A stretch of 64,000 nt of DNA from Bacillus sp. BGMRC 2118 (GCA_008364785.1 VTTJ01000005.1:310001-374000); one strand, 5' to 3'. Shown: positions 46,096 to 54,828, counted from the first letter of the stretch. Numbers and translations are program-made. The notes: a model not told the origin generated them from the letters alone.

Positions 46096-47703
46096 TTACT
46101 TTAACCTCTGCATAAATCGTTTCAGTCTTGCCTCTAATTCCAATAAGTTAAACGGTTTTGTCAAATAGTCATCTGCTCCGAGCTGAAGTGCTCTTGAAAT
46201 GTCATTTTCACTCTTTCTAGATGTTAACATCACTACGATATATTGTTCAGTACTTCGTTCATTTCTTAGCCTTTGTAAGATTTCTAATCCATCCATTTTC
46301 GGCATAATTCCATCCAGGATAATGATATAAGGCTCATCACTTGTATACCAATCAGATCCAAAAAAATCCAAACCATCCTTAAATGATTGAATATCAAGTT
46401 GAATCGTCTCACCTTGAAGCTTATCAACAATCTCCGTCAACATCGTGCGAATGATTGGATCATCATCTACAATTCCAACTCGTATTTGTTTTTTATAAAG
46501 TTCCGTTTGATCTGAGGAGCTAATTCTGACACAATTTCTTCCTGATGATTTTGCCTCATATAATGCAGAGTCTGCCTTCTTTAACCAATCAGATAATGAC
46601 GTCTCATTGTTTTGCACTTCTACGATTCCACTTGAGAAGGTAATATTGATCTGATCTTCACCAAATGTAAAGCTTTGCTCTGAAAATATTTTTTGCAATC
46701 CTTCTACATATTGCTTTGCTTCTAGACTTCCTGTTTTGGGAAGTAATAAGACGAATTCTTCCCCTCCTAACCTGACAATACTTTCATAGGCTTTCAATTT
46801 CCCTTTAATAAATTGGGCAAATTCCTTCAACACATCATCACCAGCATGATGCCCATATGTATCATTAACCTTTTTAAAATGGTCTATATCTAAGATTGCT
46901 AAGCTAAAGGATTCTTTATAATTGTTCTTTAATTGTTCAAAGGTAGTTATAAGATATTTGCGATTATGCACGCGTGTTAACTCATCTACTAACACTAGTT
47001 GGTCAATTAATGATTTTCTCTCAAGTTGTCTTTTAATACGAACAATTAATTCATCAACGTCAAATGGTTTTCCTATAAAATCATCTGCGCCCATCTGAAA
47101 ACTTCGAATTCTCGTTTCTTTTGAGTTATGCACACTCATCATTACAACAGGAATTAGTTGATGGTGCATCGTTTCTTTCAGGTGAGTTAAGATATCAAAC
47201 CCGAGTTCAGATTTCATATATACATCAATTACCACACACTCTGGTCTAAGGTCGTACAGAGATAAAATAGCACGGTTTAAATCAGATATAGCAATGACCA
47301 TCATATCTTGCTTCTCTAGCTCTTCTTTTAAGTACATTAACAGTGTTGTATCATCATCAATTAGTAATACTAGTGGTTTTGAGCTTGACACAGATTTTGG
47401 ATTTAATTGTTCTGTTGTAATTTCCCTTGTTTCTTCTACATTGCATAGAGACAACAGGGGCATTAAATAATCTCGGAGTGACTTTTGCTGCCAAACTCTG
47501 TCATCGTCTTCTTTTACTCGTTGAAATAAATACCTCGAGACATCCGAAATTTCTTGAAGGCCAATTGTTCCTGCTGTTCCTGTAACAGAGTGTAAAAAGC
47601 GATAAACCTCAAGATTTGGGATATCTTGAGGTAATTCTGTTTCAAACCATAAAGTTATTTGTTTTCGTATATTTTCAATTAGACTTCTTTGGTACTTTTC
47701 CAC
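46096..47703 (-). CDS. Hpt-REC-GGDEF-REC signalling protein
   Basis: A 535-residue protein with four modules: an Hpt domain (about 1-90; candidate phospho-His in FLHSVTGTAGTIGL), a receiver (105-225; Asp in VVIDVYM), a diguanylate cyclase (240-395) with intact LGGEEF, and a second receiver (405-530; Asp in ILDGIMP). The inhibitory RxxD site is replaced by KAYE, so product inhibition may be lost. GTG start behind GGTAGGAG. It should turn phosphorelay input into c-di-GMP, 24 bases after cheV and two before the HEAT gene. Confidence 0.9.
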   Translation of the reverse strand: MEKYQRSLIENIRKQITLWFETELPQDIPNLEVYRFLHSVTGTAGTIGLQEISDVSRYLFQRVKEDDDRVWQQKSLRDYLMPLLSLCNVEETREITTEQLNPKSVSSSKPLVLLIDDDTTLLMYLKEELEKQDMMVIAISDLNRAILSLYDLRPECVVIDVYMKSELGFDILTHLKETMHHQLIPVVMMSVHNSKETRIRSFQMGADDFIGKPFDVDELIVRIKRQLERKSLIDQLVLVDELTRVHNRKYLITTFEQLKNNYKESFSLAILDIDHFKKVNDTYGHHAGDDVLKEFAQFIKGKLKAYESIVRLGGEEFVLLLPKTGSLEAKQYVEGLQKIFSEQSFTFGEDQINITFSSGIVEVQNNETSLSDWLKKADSALYEAKSSGRNCVRISSSDQTELYKKQIRVGIVDDDPIIRTMLTEIVDKLQGETIQLDIQSFKDGLDFFGSDWYTSDEPYIIILDGIMPKMDGLEILQRLRNERSTEQYIVVMLTSRKSENDISRALQLGADDYLTKPFNLLELEARLKRFMQRLK

Positions 47704-47727
47704 ATTTTCTCCTACCTTTAGAGAGCG

Positions 47728-48624
47728 TTATAAAATATATTTATCAATAAGCTGAACAAGTTCTGCAATTTCGGGCTTACTTACTTGAGCATTTGCTCCA
47801 ACTCGTTGTCCTTTATGCTTCAAGTCATCAGTAATCAGTGATGAAAAGATAATAACTGGAAGTTTAGCTAAACTAGGATCTTCTTTTATACGTTTGGTTA
47901 AATGATGTCCATCCATTTGAGGCATTTCAATATCTGTAATCACAATTTGAACATAATTTTCGATCAATTCTTTGTTACTTTCTAAATATGATAGTGCCTC
48001 TACACCATTTTCGAAGAATTCAACGTTTGTATAGCCTGCCTCAGCTAATGTGTCATGAATTAATTTTCTTAGAAGCGGAGAATCCTCAGCAACAAGAATC
48101 CGTTTGTCTGAACGCTCTCGTTTTCCAAGCTTTTTAATTTGGTCACTATTAATCCCTGTTGCAGGGTTGATGTCTACAATCATCTTCTCAAAATCAAGTA
48201 ACAGTAGCATACCATTCTCTTGTTTAATTACCCCAATAATATGACTTTCTAAACCTTGATAAATATCTGTTGGTTTCTCAATTTCATTCCATGAGATACG
48301 ATGGATTTGAGTGACGGAATGAACATGGAAAGCAACTTTTGTTTTATTAAATTCAGCTACGATAAATTTTTCTAGTTCTGGTTTATTTGATGCCGGGTAT
48401 CCAAGAACTTTAGCAACATTCACAACTGGCAGAACTTCACCTCGGATATTAATAATTCCCTCAATATGGGGATGGGATTGGGGGATTTTTGTTACTGGAG
48501 ACGGATTAATAATTTCTCTGACTTTTATAACATTGATTCCAAAACTATTATCTCCGATTGTAAATTCCACAAGTTCTAATTCATTCGTACCGCTTTCAAG
48601 TAATATCCCTTTTTGGTCTGTCAT
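47728..48624 (-). CDS. cheV: CheV, CheW-receiver chemotaxis coupling protein
   Basis: About 298 residues: a CheW-like domain (10-150: ELVEFTIGDNSFGINVIKVREII, GIINIRGEVLPVVNV) and a C-terminal receiver (180-298: LVAEDSPLLRKLI, Asp in ITDIEMPQMDGH, FSSLITDD, SKPE). It matches B. subtilis CheV, which couples receptors to CheA and takes part in adaptation. ATG 48624 follows AGAGGTG; the longer frame from 48669 lacks a ribosome site. A sigma-D-like promoter lies upstream. It is syntenic in B. subtilis but here leads into the polysaccharide cluster. Confidence 0.93.
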   Translation of the reverse strand: MTDQKGILLESGTNELELVEFTIGDNSFGINVIKVREIINPSPVTKIPQSHPHIEGIINIRGEVLPVVNVAKVLGYPASNKPELEKFIVAEFNKTKVAFHVHSVTQIHRISWNEIEKPTDIYQGLESHIIGVIKQENGMLLLLDFEKMIVDINPATGINSDQIKKLGKRERSDKRILVAEDSPLLRKLIHDTLAEAGYTNVEFFENGVEALSYLESNKELIENYVQIVITDIEMPQMDGHHLTKRIKEDPSLAKLPVIIFSSLITDDLKHKGQRVGANAQVSKPEIAELVQLIDKYIL

Positions 48625-48659
48625 GTAGGGCACCTCTTTTTCTTTTATTGTCTCTTTCT

Positions 48660-48685
48660 TTATCGACAATTTCCAACTTTTTTTG
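48660..48685 (-). promoter_or_regulatory. Candidate sigma-D promoter of cheV
   Basis: On the minus strand CAAA, a 14-base spacer and GTCGATAA resemble the sigma-D pattern TAAA-N15-GCCGATAT with a few mismatches, about 35 bases ahead of the cheV start. B. subtilis cheV is sigma-D dependent. Confidence 0.35.
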
Positions 48686-48818
48686 CGGGAGTTTTAAAAA
48701 ATATTTTTTATTGGTTTAGTCATTTTATTTACAACTACATATATAAATATATATATCGTTAAGTTAACCCTTGTATAATAGGATATTCATCTATTGCATG
48801 AAAACCATCATTCAGTAA

Positions 48819-48852
48819 AATAAAAAATAAGCTTGGCAGTATTGCCAAGCTT
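48819..48852 (-). terminator. Terminator-like hairpin upstream of cheV
   Basis: Perfect stem AAGCTTGGCA/TGCCAAGCTT with a four-base loop and an A/T-tract that reads TTATTTTTTATTTT on the minus strand. It would stop transcripts coming from the IDEAL gene at 49.3-49.7 kb before cheV. Confidence 0.75.
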
Positions 48853-48924
48853 AAGTGTAATATTTCTTATCTGTTACCGACAATTTTAAATGTGCTTTTA
48901 TCTTCTATTAATTAGGCTCTGTTA

Positions 48925-49095
48925 AACCTTGTTTTTGATTTTCGTTCCAGGACACTCGCCGGATACCACGGACGGGTTCGGGAGCCTCCTCGACGCTTCT
49001 CGACTGCACGAGTCTCCCTTCCTCTCGCTTCTCCCACAGGACCCTCACGTCCTTCCACTTCAATCAGACCTACTTAATATCAACACTCTACTTTA
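48925..49095. repeat. GC-rich dispersed repeat (element B, core-only copy)
   Basis: The stretch CGTTCCAGGACACTC, GGGAGCCTCCTCGAC, ACGAGTCTCCC, TTCTCCCACAGGACCCTCAC lines up with the GC-rich core of the copies at 26.1 and 49.85 kb, but the flanking AAAGACC and TTCGGGTTTATC blocks are missing. It is the main content of the 640 bp gap between cheV and the IDEAL gene. Confidence 0.65.
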
Positions 49096-49264
49096 ACACA
49101 GCCATTAATAAATCTGACCATTAGCCAATTTTGTATCAATAGAGCACCTCGTTGATTCCCTTCTTAATGCCATATCCATACGGTTTTAGCCAACATTTCC
49201 ACTTCCTTTCACTATAAACTAGTTCATTATATGTAGAATTAAGGTTAGTCATTGTATGAAAGGT

Positions 49265-49681
49265 TTAAACTTTAAATTGTATTTCTCTCTGTTTTCCCAC
49301 TATTTCCATTAAAGCATGAATACCGTTAAATTTAGGTGCTATAATGTAAAATCGTTCTCGCTCACGATCTTCTAATGTTTGCTCAATTTGGTTGCGTAAT
49401 ATTCCCATCTCTAAATGAAGCTCCAAAAGATCTACTATTACACCAGTTGTTATTCCTTTTTCTATTGCTTCAAAGCTAACGAATAATTCTTCTTGATTAT
49501 TTAGTTTTATTAATATGAACCAACCGATATGGGGAATGTACTTACAATCCTCTCCAATACAAAAGCTGTCACCATAACAAAAATATTCTTTTCTAGTGAT
49601 TTGTTTCCCTTTTTTATATCCATAGTACCAACTAGTCACAAGCATACCTTCCACTGAAGCAACTATGTGATAAGGATTCAT
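49265..49681 (-). CDS. IDEAL-domain-like protein of unknown function
   Basis: About 138 residues. The N-terminal 85 residues (MNPYHIVASVEGMLVTSWYY, KYIPHIGWFILIKL) match nothing I recognise. The C-terminal part, LRNQIEQTLEDRERERFYI, resembles the short IDEAL module (L..QIDEAL..gD...F) of Bacillus regulatory proteins. ATG 49681 with GGAGGG four bases upstream is clearly better than the TTG at 49729. Lies alone between two element B repeats. Function not assigned. Confidence 0.7.
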   Translation of the reverse strand: MNPYHIVASVEGMLVTSWYYGYKKGKQITRKEYFCYGDSFCIGEDCKYIPHIGWFILIKLNNQEELFVSFEAIEKGITTGVIVDLLELHLEMGILRNQIEQTLEDRERERFYIIAPKFNGIHALMEIVGKQREIQFKV

Positions 49682-49766
49682 ATTTCCCTCCGTTAGCAAT
49701 AAACTTTCTATAATTTTATTTTCTTTCAAATGAGATTATGAAATAATAGTGATAAATTCAAGAAAA

Positions 49767-50107
49767 AAAGAGGCTGTCCCAAAAAGTGGGCAGCCTCTTT
49801 TTATTCTCTAATGGGTAATAAATTGATTATCTTTAAAGGTACGTTCCATTTCGCTCCAGACACTTGCTTTCCGCGGGGAGAAAGTGAGCCTCCTCGGCTA
49901 CGCCTGTGGGTTCTCGACCTTTTCTCTATCTCCCGCAGGAGTCAAGTGTCTTACGCTCCATTACACTAAGTTATAATGATAGTATACATTTGCAGAATCA
50001 ATAAATCAATTTACTAACAAAGACCTGTGTGATAGGTGAAATATTCATTTAAATACCACCTTATAGTTCGGGTTTATCATTGACTGAAATATTTATGTCC
50101 CAGCCTC
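49767..50107. repeat. GC-rich dispersed repeat (element B, longest copy)
   Basis: Starts with a perfect hairpin GAGGCTG-CCCA/TGGG-CAGCCTC and ends TGTCCCAGCCTC, so the ends show a partial inverted repeat. The core AGACACTTG...GAGCCTCCTC...CTCCCGCAGGAG...CAAGTGTCT is itself a large inverted repeat. The right third has AACAAAGACC and TAGTTCGGGTTTATCATTGA as in the copy at 26 kb. It fills the gap after the MFS gene, and its terminal hairpin with T-tracts can act as that gene's terminator. Confidence 0.75.
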
Positions 50108-50118
50108 ATGCCATCTTT

Positions 50119-51423
50119 TTATGCTTTTTTATAGGGTACTCGCAGGTGAAAATACAATCCACAAAGTACTAAGAGAATAAGTGAGGCGAGAGCAAGTCTA
50201 CTTGCCATGTTTCCATAATCTTTAAGCAAGAGTGTAATCGTACCATAAATTAGCGGACCAACAATGGAGGATACTTTTCCTGAGAAGGCAAATAATCCAA
50301 AGAATTGCCCTCTTTTTTCTATTGGAGTGAGCTCCACTATTAATGTTCTAGAAGTAACCCACATAGCTCCCATCGCAACACCGTATAAACTCCCTGCAAC
50401 CCAAAATAGCCCTTGATTTGTTGCAAGTGTTGCTATTATCAGAGCAATAAGAAGAATAATTGCTACTGTTGTTACTGCTTTCTTCGCACCTACATTTCGG
50501 GTAATATACCCAAAAATAAAGGAACCGATGATGCTTGAAATCGTTGATACTAAGTACAGTAAGATAAACATTCCTGTTGAGAAGCCAACAATCGCTTTCG
50601 CATATATGGCCATTACAGATATCGCAGTAGCAATAGCATCATTGAAGAAGAAATAAGCAATCATAAATAAGAATATGCCTTTATATTGACTTTTCATATC
50701 CTTAAATGTCTCTAATATCTCACCATAGCCACTAATAAAACTCTTTTTCTCGACAACCTTTTTTCTAGGCTGGTCTTTATAAAAGAAGAAGAGGGGTAGG
50801 GAAAACAATAGAAATAAAATACCTGTTGGTATAAATGCTTCATGGAATCCTCCATCTCCAACTAATGGATACACAGTCAAACCGATTAATGTACCTAAAT
50901 AGCCAATTGCGACTCCATACCCTGAGAGTAGAGGGACTTCACGTTCATTTCCTAAGTCAGAAATCATTGGGTCGTAGAAAACTAAGCTAGAATTATAGAA
51001 GAATTTCGCAATAACAAATGATAATAAAACAAGAATAAGTCCAACGGTAGCATCTGGGATGAATGTTGCAAATACACCCATTAAGATCGTAGCAGTTATT
51101 GAAATTAATGCAAAAGGTACCAAATACTTTTTCTTCTGATTAGTTCGATCGATTAATACTCCAAATAACGGTGAGAAAATGACGAGAAAAAAGCTCGCGA
51201 TCGCATTTGAATACGTAATAAATGTACTGGCTACTTGATTTAAGACTTCATCCTTCCCAATAACCTCCTGCAAATAGAAAGGAAAAAAGATTGTGGTAAT
51301 GTTTGAAGAAAAAATTGTGTTAGCAAAATCGTACAATGCCCAGGAAATGACCGGTAATGAAAGAAACATCGCAATCGTTGACCTTTGATTTGGCAAATGC
51401 TGATTCCCATTAGTACCACTCAC
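50119..51423 (-). CDS. MFS permease, UMF1/Atg22-like
   Basis: A 434-residue transporter with 12 hydrophobic segments. The start of the first helix, ISWALYDFANTIFSSNI, and the loop FGVLIDRTNQKKK are typical of the UMF1 (Atg22-like) MFS group. Substrates in bacteria are mostly unknown. GTG 51423 lies behind GGGTGGGGTAAGG. A possible short upstream reading frame with a strong AGGAGGG precedes it. It is the first gene right of the element B copy and has no known neighbours of related function. Confidence 0.85.
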   Translation of the reverse strand: MSGTNGNQHLPNQRSTIAMFLSLPVISWALYDFANTIFSSNITTIFFPFYLQEVIGKDEVLNQVASTFITYSNAIASFFLVIFSPLFGVLIDRTNQKKKYLVPFALISITATILMGVFATFIPDATVGLILVLLSFVIAKFFYNSSLVFYDPMISDLGNEREVPLLSGYGVAIGYLGTLIGLTVYPLVGDGGFHEAFIPTGILFLLFSLPLFFFYKDQPRKKVVEKKSFISGYGEILETFKDMKSQYKGIFLFMIAYFFFNDAIATAISVMAIYAKAIVGFSTGMFILLYLVSTISSIIGSFIFGYITRNVGAKKAVTTVAIILLIALIIATLATNQGLFWVAGSLYGVAMGAMWVTSRTLIVELTPIEKRGQFFGLFAFSGKVSSIVGPLIYGTITLLLKDYGNMASRLALASLILLVLCGLYFHLRVPYKKA

Positions 51424-51772
51424 CCTTACCCCACCCTTCTTAATTAACTCTTTACGACCTAATCAACACTAGCATTAGGTTCCAATTCATCAAAAATTGT
51501 GAGCCGTGCTTACGGAACAACTCTCCTTTCAATAATACGACTTTTTTCAGTTATACCCTCCTAAATTTACAAAAAAAATAAAAAAATTCATAAAAGTACT
51601 AGTTTCTACTCCTTATTTATGCGTTCATAAATCCCCATATCACCATTTATAAAAATAAAGTACTAAGGCCTCACGCCTACGAATAGCACGAAAGGAAGAG
51701 TATAGGTTATCTTTCTTTCCACATACTAAATAAAGAACTTATCTTATTGTAAGTAAATAGGAGGTCAAATCA

Positions 51773-52189
51773 ATGTATCGATTAATAATTACTTGTGCTC
51801 TTTTCAGTATGGTTCTAGCTGGTTGTAACACAAATCAAAGTGCCGAACCCCCTGCAGAGCAAAATACACATCAAGCTGAAGGTATGTTCGAAGCAGGGGC
51901 AGATGAGGAGCAATCCAATGATGACTTACTCATCAACTCCCGGTATGAAGCTGAAGGTCAAGAAGACAAAATCTCGACGACTAGAGCAGAAAACCTTGTG
52001 AAAGAGCATCTACAAATTAATGAAAATTCTAATACAGTTGTTGCTTATGTTTCTAAAACTGAAGACGGACATTATCTCATCCGGGTAAATACTGTTGATG
52101 ATGATACGAATCAACGACAGGATACTAGTAACGACGGTCTTTATATGGTAAATGCGAAAACGGGGGAAATACAACGTAAAAAACAATAA
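51773..52189 (+). CDS. Small acidic lipoprotein of unknown function
   Basis: A 138-residue protein with a lipoprotein signal and lipobox VLAGC (Cys18), a Q/E-rich low-complexity linker (residues 20-60) and a small C-terminal alpha/beta domain (ENLVKEHLQI, VVAYVSKTEDGHYLIRVNT, GLYMVNAKTGEI) that resembles a PepSY-type fold. It should sit on the outer face of the membrane. GGAGGT precedes the ATG. A shared terminator separates it from the convergent DinB-like gene. Confidence 0.82.
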   Translation: MYRLIITCALFSMVLAGCNTNQSAEPPAEQNTHQAEGMFEAGADEEQSNDDLLINSRYEAEGQEDKISTTRAENLVKEHLQINENSNTVVAYVSKTEDGHYLIRVNTVDDDTNQRQDTSNDGLYMVNAKTGEIQRKKQ

Positions 52190-52191
52190 CA

Positions 52192-52227
52192 ATAAAAAAA
52201 CATAGACAAAGCGTCTATGTTTTTTTA
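52192..52227. terminator. Bidirectional terminator between the lipoprotein and DinB-like genes
   Basis: Stem AAACATAGAC/GTCTATGTTT with five-base loop, flanked by A7 and T7. Confidence 0.9.
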
Positions 52228-52689
52228 CTCCATTACAGATTGAATTTGTAGTTGATGATGCCTATCATGACTCTGAAAATCTTCAAGTAATGATATAACC
52301 GTGTATTCATGATTACCAATTTTGAATGCTATGTTCAATTGGTCTTCATTTAGTGCGTGTATCATGGTAATAAACTCTTTACGAACAGTCAGAAACTCAT
52401 CAATAAGAGTTCCTTGTGACACGCTCTCTCTAGCGTATTTTGCTGCTTTCTCATTTTCTTCCTCAACTGGAGGGAAGCCTGGTAAGTGATCACCTGGTTG
52501 TACATCAATAATGGATAAGTTTAGCAAAAACCGGTCCCAAAACAATAAATGAGCGATGATTTCACTTGGCGACCACTTCCCGGCTGAATAAGGACTTGAC
52601 CATGTTTCGATCGAACTATTTTTTAGTGTTTCAACCCATTTTAAATAGCTTTCATGTTCTTTAATGATTTCCTCAAATGAATGCTGCAC
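52225..52689 (-). CDS. DinB/YfiT-like four-helix protein
   Basis: A 154-residue protein of the DinB superfamily, a four-helix bundle with a three-histidine metal site. Likely ligands are His in EIIAHLLFWDRF and the HDRHHQ near the C-terminus. Members include thiol S-transferases such as the bacillithiol enzyme BstA; that function is possible but not shown. Start ATG 52689 is preceded by GAGGAGATGAAA. Single gene. Confidence 0.85.
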   Translation of the reverse strand: MQHSFEEIIKEHESYLKWVETLKNSSIETWSSPYSAGKWSPSEIIAHLLFWDRFLLNLSIIDVQPGDHLPGFPPVEEENEKAAKYARESVSQGTLIDEFLTVRKEFITMIHALNEDQLNIAFKIGNHEYTVISLLEDFQSHDRHHQLQIQSVME

Positions 52690-52793
52690 CGTTTCATCTC
52701 CTCATCTTTTTATCAAGTAATGATTTCAATATTTTATCCTGGAACTCCTCTTTTTAACACGTATTTATTGATAGGTAATTGTGTCAACTAATC

Positions 52794-54683
52794 CTATATT
52801 AATAAACTAAGCTTATGATACAACTGTTCTATTTCTTCTCTCAAATTATCAACTTTTTCGTGTAATGTTATCAAGATCGCAACATCACTTTCTCTCATCA
52901 TTTCTTCTTCTAGCTTTACCTTTTCCAACTCTAATGTCTCAATTGCCTTTTCTAATTGGGTTGTTTGTTTTTCTATATTAGCCTTCACTTTTTCGTTCTT
53001 TTTTGTAAAAGCTTGTTCTGTTACTGTACCATTCGCTTTTTCTTTACTTGATGTTTGTATCTTATTCAACCTTTTCACTTTCACTTCATCATACGATCCT
53101 AAATAGGAAGTAAATGTGTGATTCTCTAACCATAATATTGTCGTAAATAATTTATTCAAAAAATAACGATCATGCGAAACAGTAAAGATGGTTCCATCAA
53201 AATCATGAAGTGCATCTTCTAGTACTTCTCTTGAATCAATGTCTAAGTGGTTCGTTGGTTCATCCAAAAGTAGTACGTTAATATCTTGATGCATAAGCTG
53301 TGCTAATCGCAACCTCATTCTTTCTCCACCACTCAAGCTTTTAATCTTCTTGAAAACCGCAGGTCCATAAAAAAGAAATCTAGCTAAAATATGTCTTGCT
53401 TCACCTTCTACACATGGTACTTGTTCTCGGAATGCATCAATTACACTTTGTTTTCCTTCATGCGCAAAGACTTGTTGTGATAAGTATCCAAGCTTTACAT
53501 TACTTCCAATTTTCACATTACCGATCGTTGGCTGCACTTCACCTAGAAGCATCTTTAGCAATGTTGTTTTTCCAGTACCATTTTTCCCAACAATGGCTAC
53601 TCTTTGTTTATGCTGTAATGTAAAGGAGAAGGAATGAAACAGTTCTTTATTGTCAAATTCCATTGAAACATTTTCATAGGTGAACACATCTTTGCCACTT
53701 CTATCTGTTGTATCTAACTCTAACCCAATTTTCTTCCTTTCCAATGTGGGTCTTTTTAGTTTTTCCATCCGATCCAATGCCTTTTCCATACTCTTCGCAC
53801 GTCGGTAAAATTTCTCATTCGGTGGGTTACCTTCATTTGCCCATTGCCTTAATTGTCTAATGGTATCTCTCATCTTTTTGATTTTCTTTTGTTGTTCTTG
53901 ATAGGCAGCAAACTGATCAAGAAGCCTTTTTTCTTTTTCCTTTATAAATCCTGAATAATTTGTGTGGTAGCATGTCACTTCACCATCCTCTAAATCATAA
54001 ATATCGGTAACGACCTGATCTAAAAAATAGCGGTCATGCGACACGATAACAGTCGTTATATCTTCAGAACGAATATATCCTTCTAGCCACTCAATTGCCT
54101 CAACATCTAAGTGGTTTGTTGGTTCATCTAATAATAATAGTTGCGGCTTTCTTAATAGGATTAACCCTAAGCAGATTTTCGTTTTTTCTCCCCCACTTAA
54201 CAAATGAAAAGGCTGGTCTAGTAACTCGGCAATTCCCAGTCCATTTGCAACCATCATTAACGTTGCATCCATTTCATAGCCTCCGAGCCTGACGAACTCA
54301 TCTTGCAATTGTCCATACTCTGCAAGAATACGATCCAATTGATCACCTTCCAGTTGCGTCATTGACTCCTCAAGTTTTTGTATTCGCTTAGAAATTAGTA
54401 CCAATGAATCAAATGCCTTTCGTAATACATCGTGAGCAGTAATTCCTTTCTCAAAAGAAGGAATTTGAGCTAAATACCCAATTGATAAGCCCTTTTTACG
54501 ATGTATCGTCCCTCCATCCACATATTCTTCTCCGCTCATTAATTTTAGAATGGTTGTCTTACCTGTTCCATTTGGTCCGACTAAACCAATTCTTTTTCCT
54601 TCATGAATATCAAATGTCAAACCTTCAAAAATCTTTGTTCCTCCATAGCTTTTCTCAATTTCTTTCACAGCACAAATAATCAT
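52794..54683 (-). CDS. ABC-F family ATPase
   Basis: A 629-residue protein with two ABC ATPase domains and no membrane helices. Walker A: GPNGTGKT (about 38) and GKNGTGKT (about 360); signatures LLSGGEKTK and LSGGERMRL; Walker B LLLLDEPTNHLD twice. A charged linker of about 80 residues joins the domains and a coiled-coil tail ends the protein. ABC-F proteins act on the ribosome, either as translation factors or antibiotic protection proteins. A long upstream leader with a small frame and three hairpins suggests induced expression, which favours the protection type. Confidence 0.9.
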   Translation of the reverse strand: MIICAVKEIEKSYGGTKIFEGLTFDIHEGKRIGLVGPNGTGKTTILKLMSGEEYVDGGTIHRKKGLSIGYLAQIPSFEKGITAHDVLRKAFDSLVLISKRIQKLEESMTQLEGDQLDRILAEYGQLQDEFVRLGGYEMDATLMMVANGLGIAELLDQPFHLLSGGEKTKICLGLILLRKPQLLLLDEPTNHLDVEAIEWLEGYIRSEDITTVIVSHDRYFLDQVVTDIYDLEDGEVTCYHTNYSGFIKEKEKRLLDQFAAYQEQQKKIKKMRDTIRQLRQWANEGNPPNEKFYRRAKSMEKALDRMEKLKRPTLERKKIGLELDTTDRSGKDVFTYENVSMEFDNKELFHSFSFTLQHKQRVAIVGKNGTGKTTLLKMLLGEVQPTIGNVKIGSNVKLGYLSQQVFAHEGKQSVIDAFREQVPCVEGEARHILARFLFYGPAVFKKIKSLSGGERMRLRLAQLMHQDINVLLLDEPTNHLDIDSREVLEDALHDFDGTIFTVSHDRYFLNKLFTTILWLENHTFTSYLGSYDEVKVKRLNKIQTSSKEKANGTVTEQAFTKKNEKVKANIEKQTTQLEKAIETLELEKVKLEEEMMRESDVAILITLHEKVDNLREEIEQLYHKLSLLI

Positions 54684-54732
54684 CTATATCACTCCATCTA
54701 TTTCATAAGTTTAGAATCAGTTTCATTTTAAA

Positions 54733-54769
54733 ATAAAAAAAGCCACAGGCATCTTACACCTGCGGCAAA
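54733..54769 (-). terminator. Hairpin 3 (terminator-like) upstream of the ABC-F gene
   Basis: Stem GCC-CAGG/CCTG-GGC followed on the minus strand by TTTTTTT, only about 50 bases before the ABC-F start, so it can block entry into the gene. Confidence 0.75.
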
Positions 54770-54800
54770 ATACGTATCAGTAGGATACGAAATTTCAGAA

Positions 54801-54828
54801 TAAAAAAAGATGCCAAAACAGGCATCCC
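54801..54828 (-). terminator. Hairpin 1 (terminator-like) after the leader peptide frame
   Basis: Stem GATGCC/GGCATC with a six-base loop and TTTTTTT on the minus strand. A further small hairpin CGTATC/GATACG lies between this and hairpin 3 at about 54772-54790. Confidence 0.75.
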
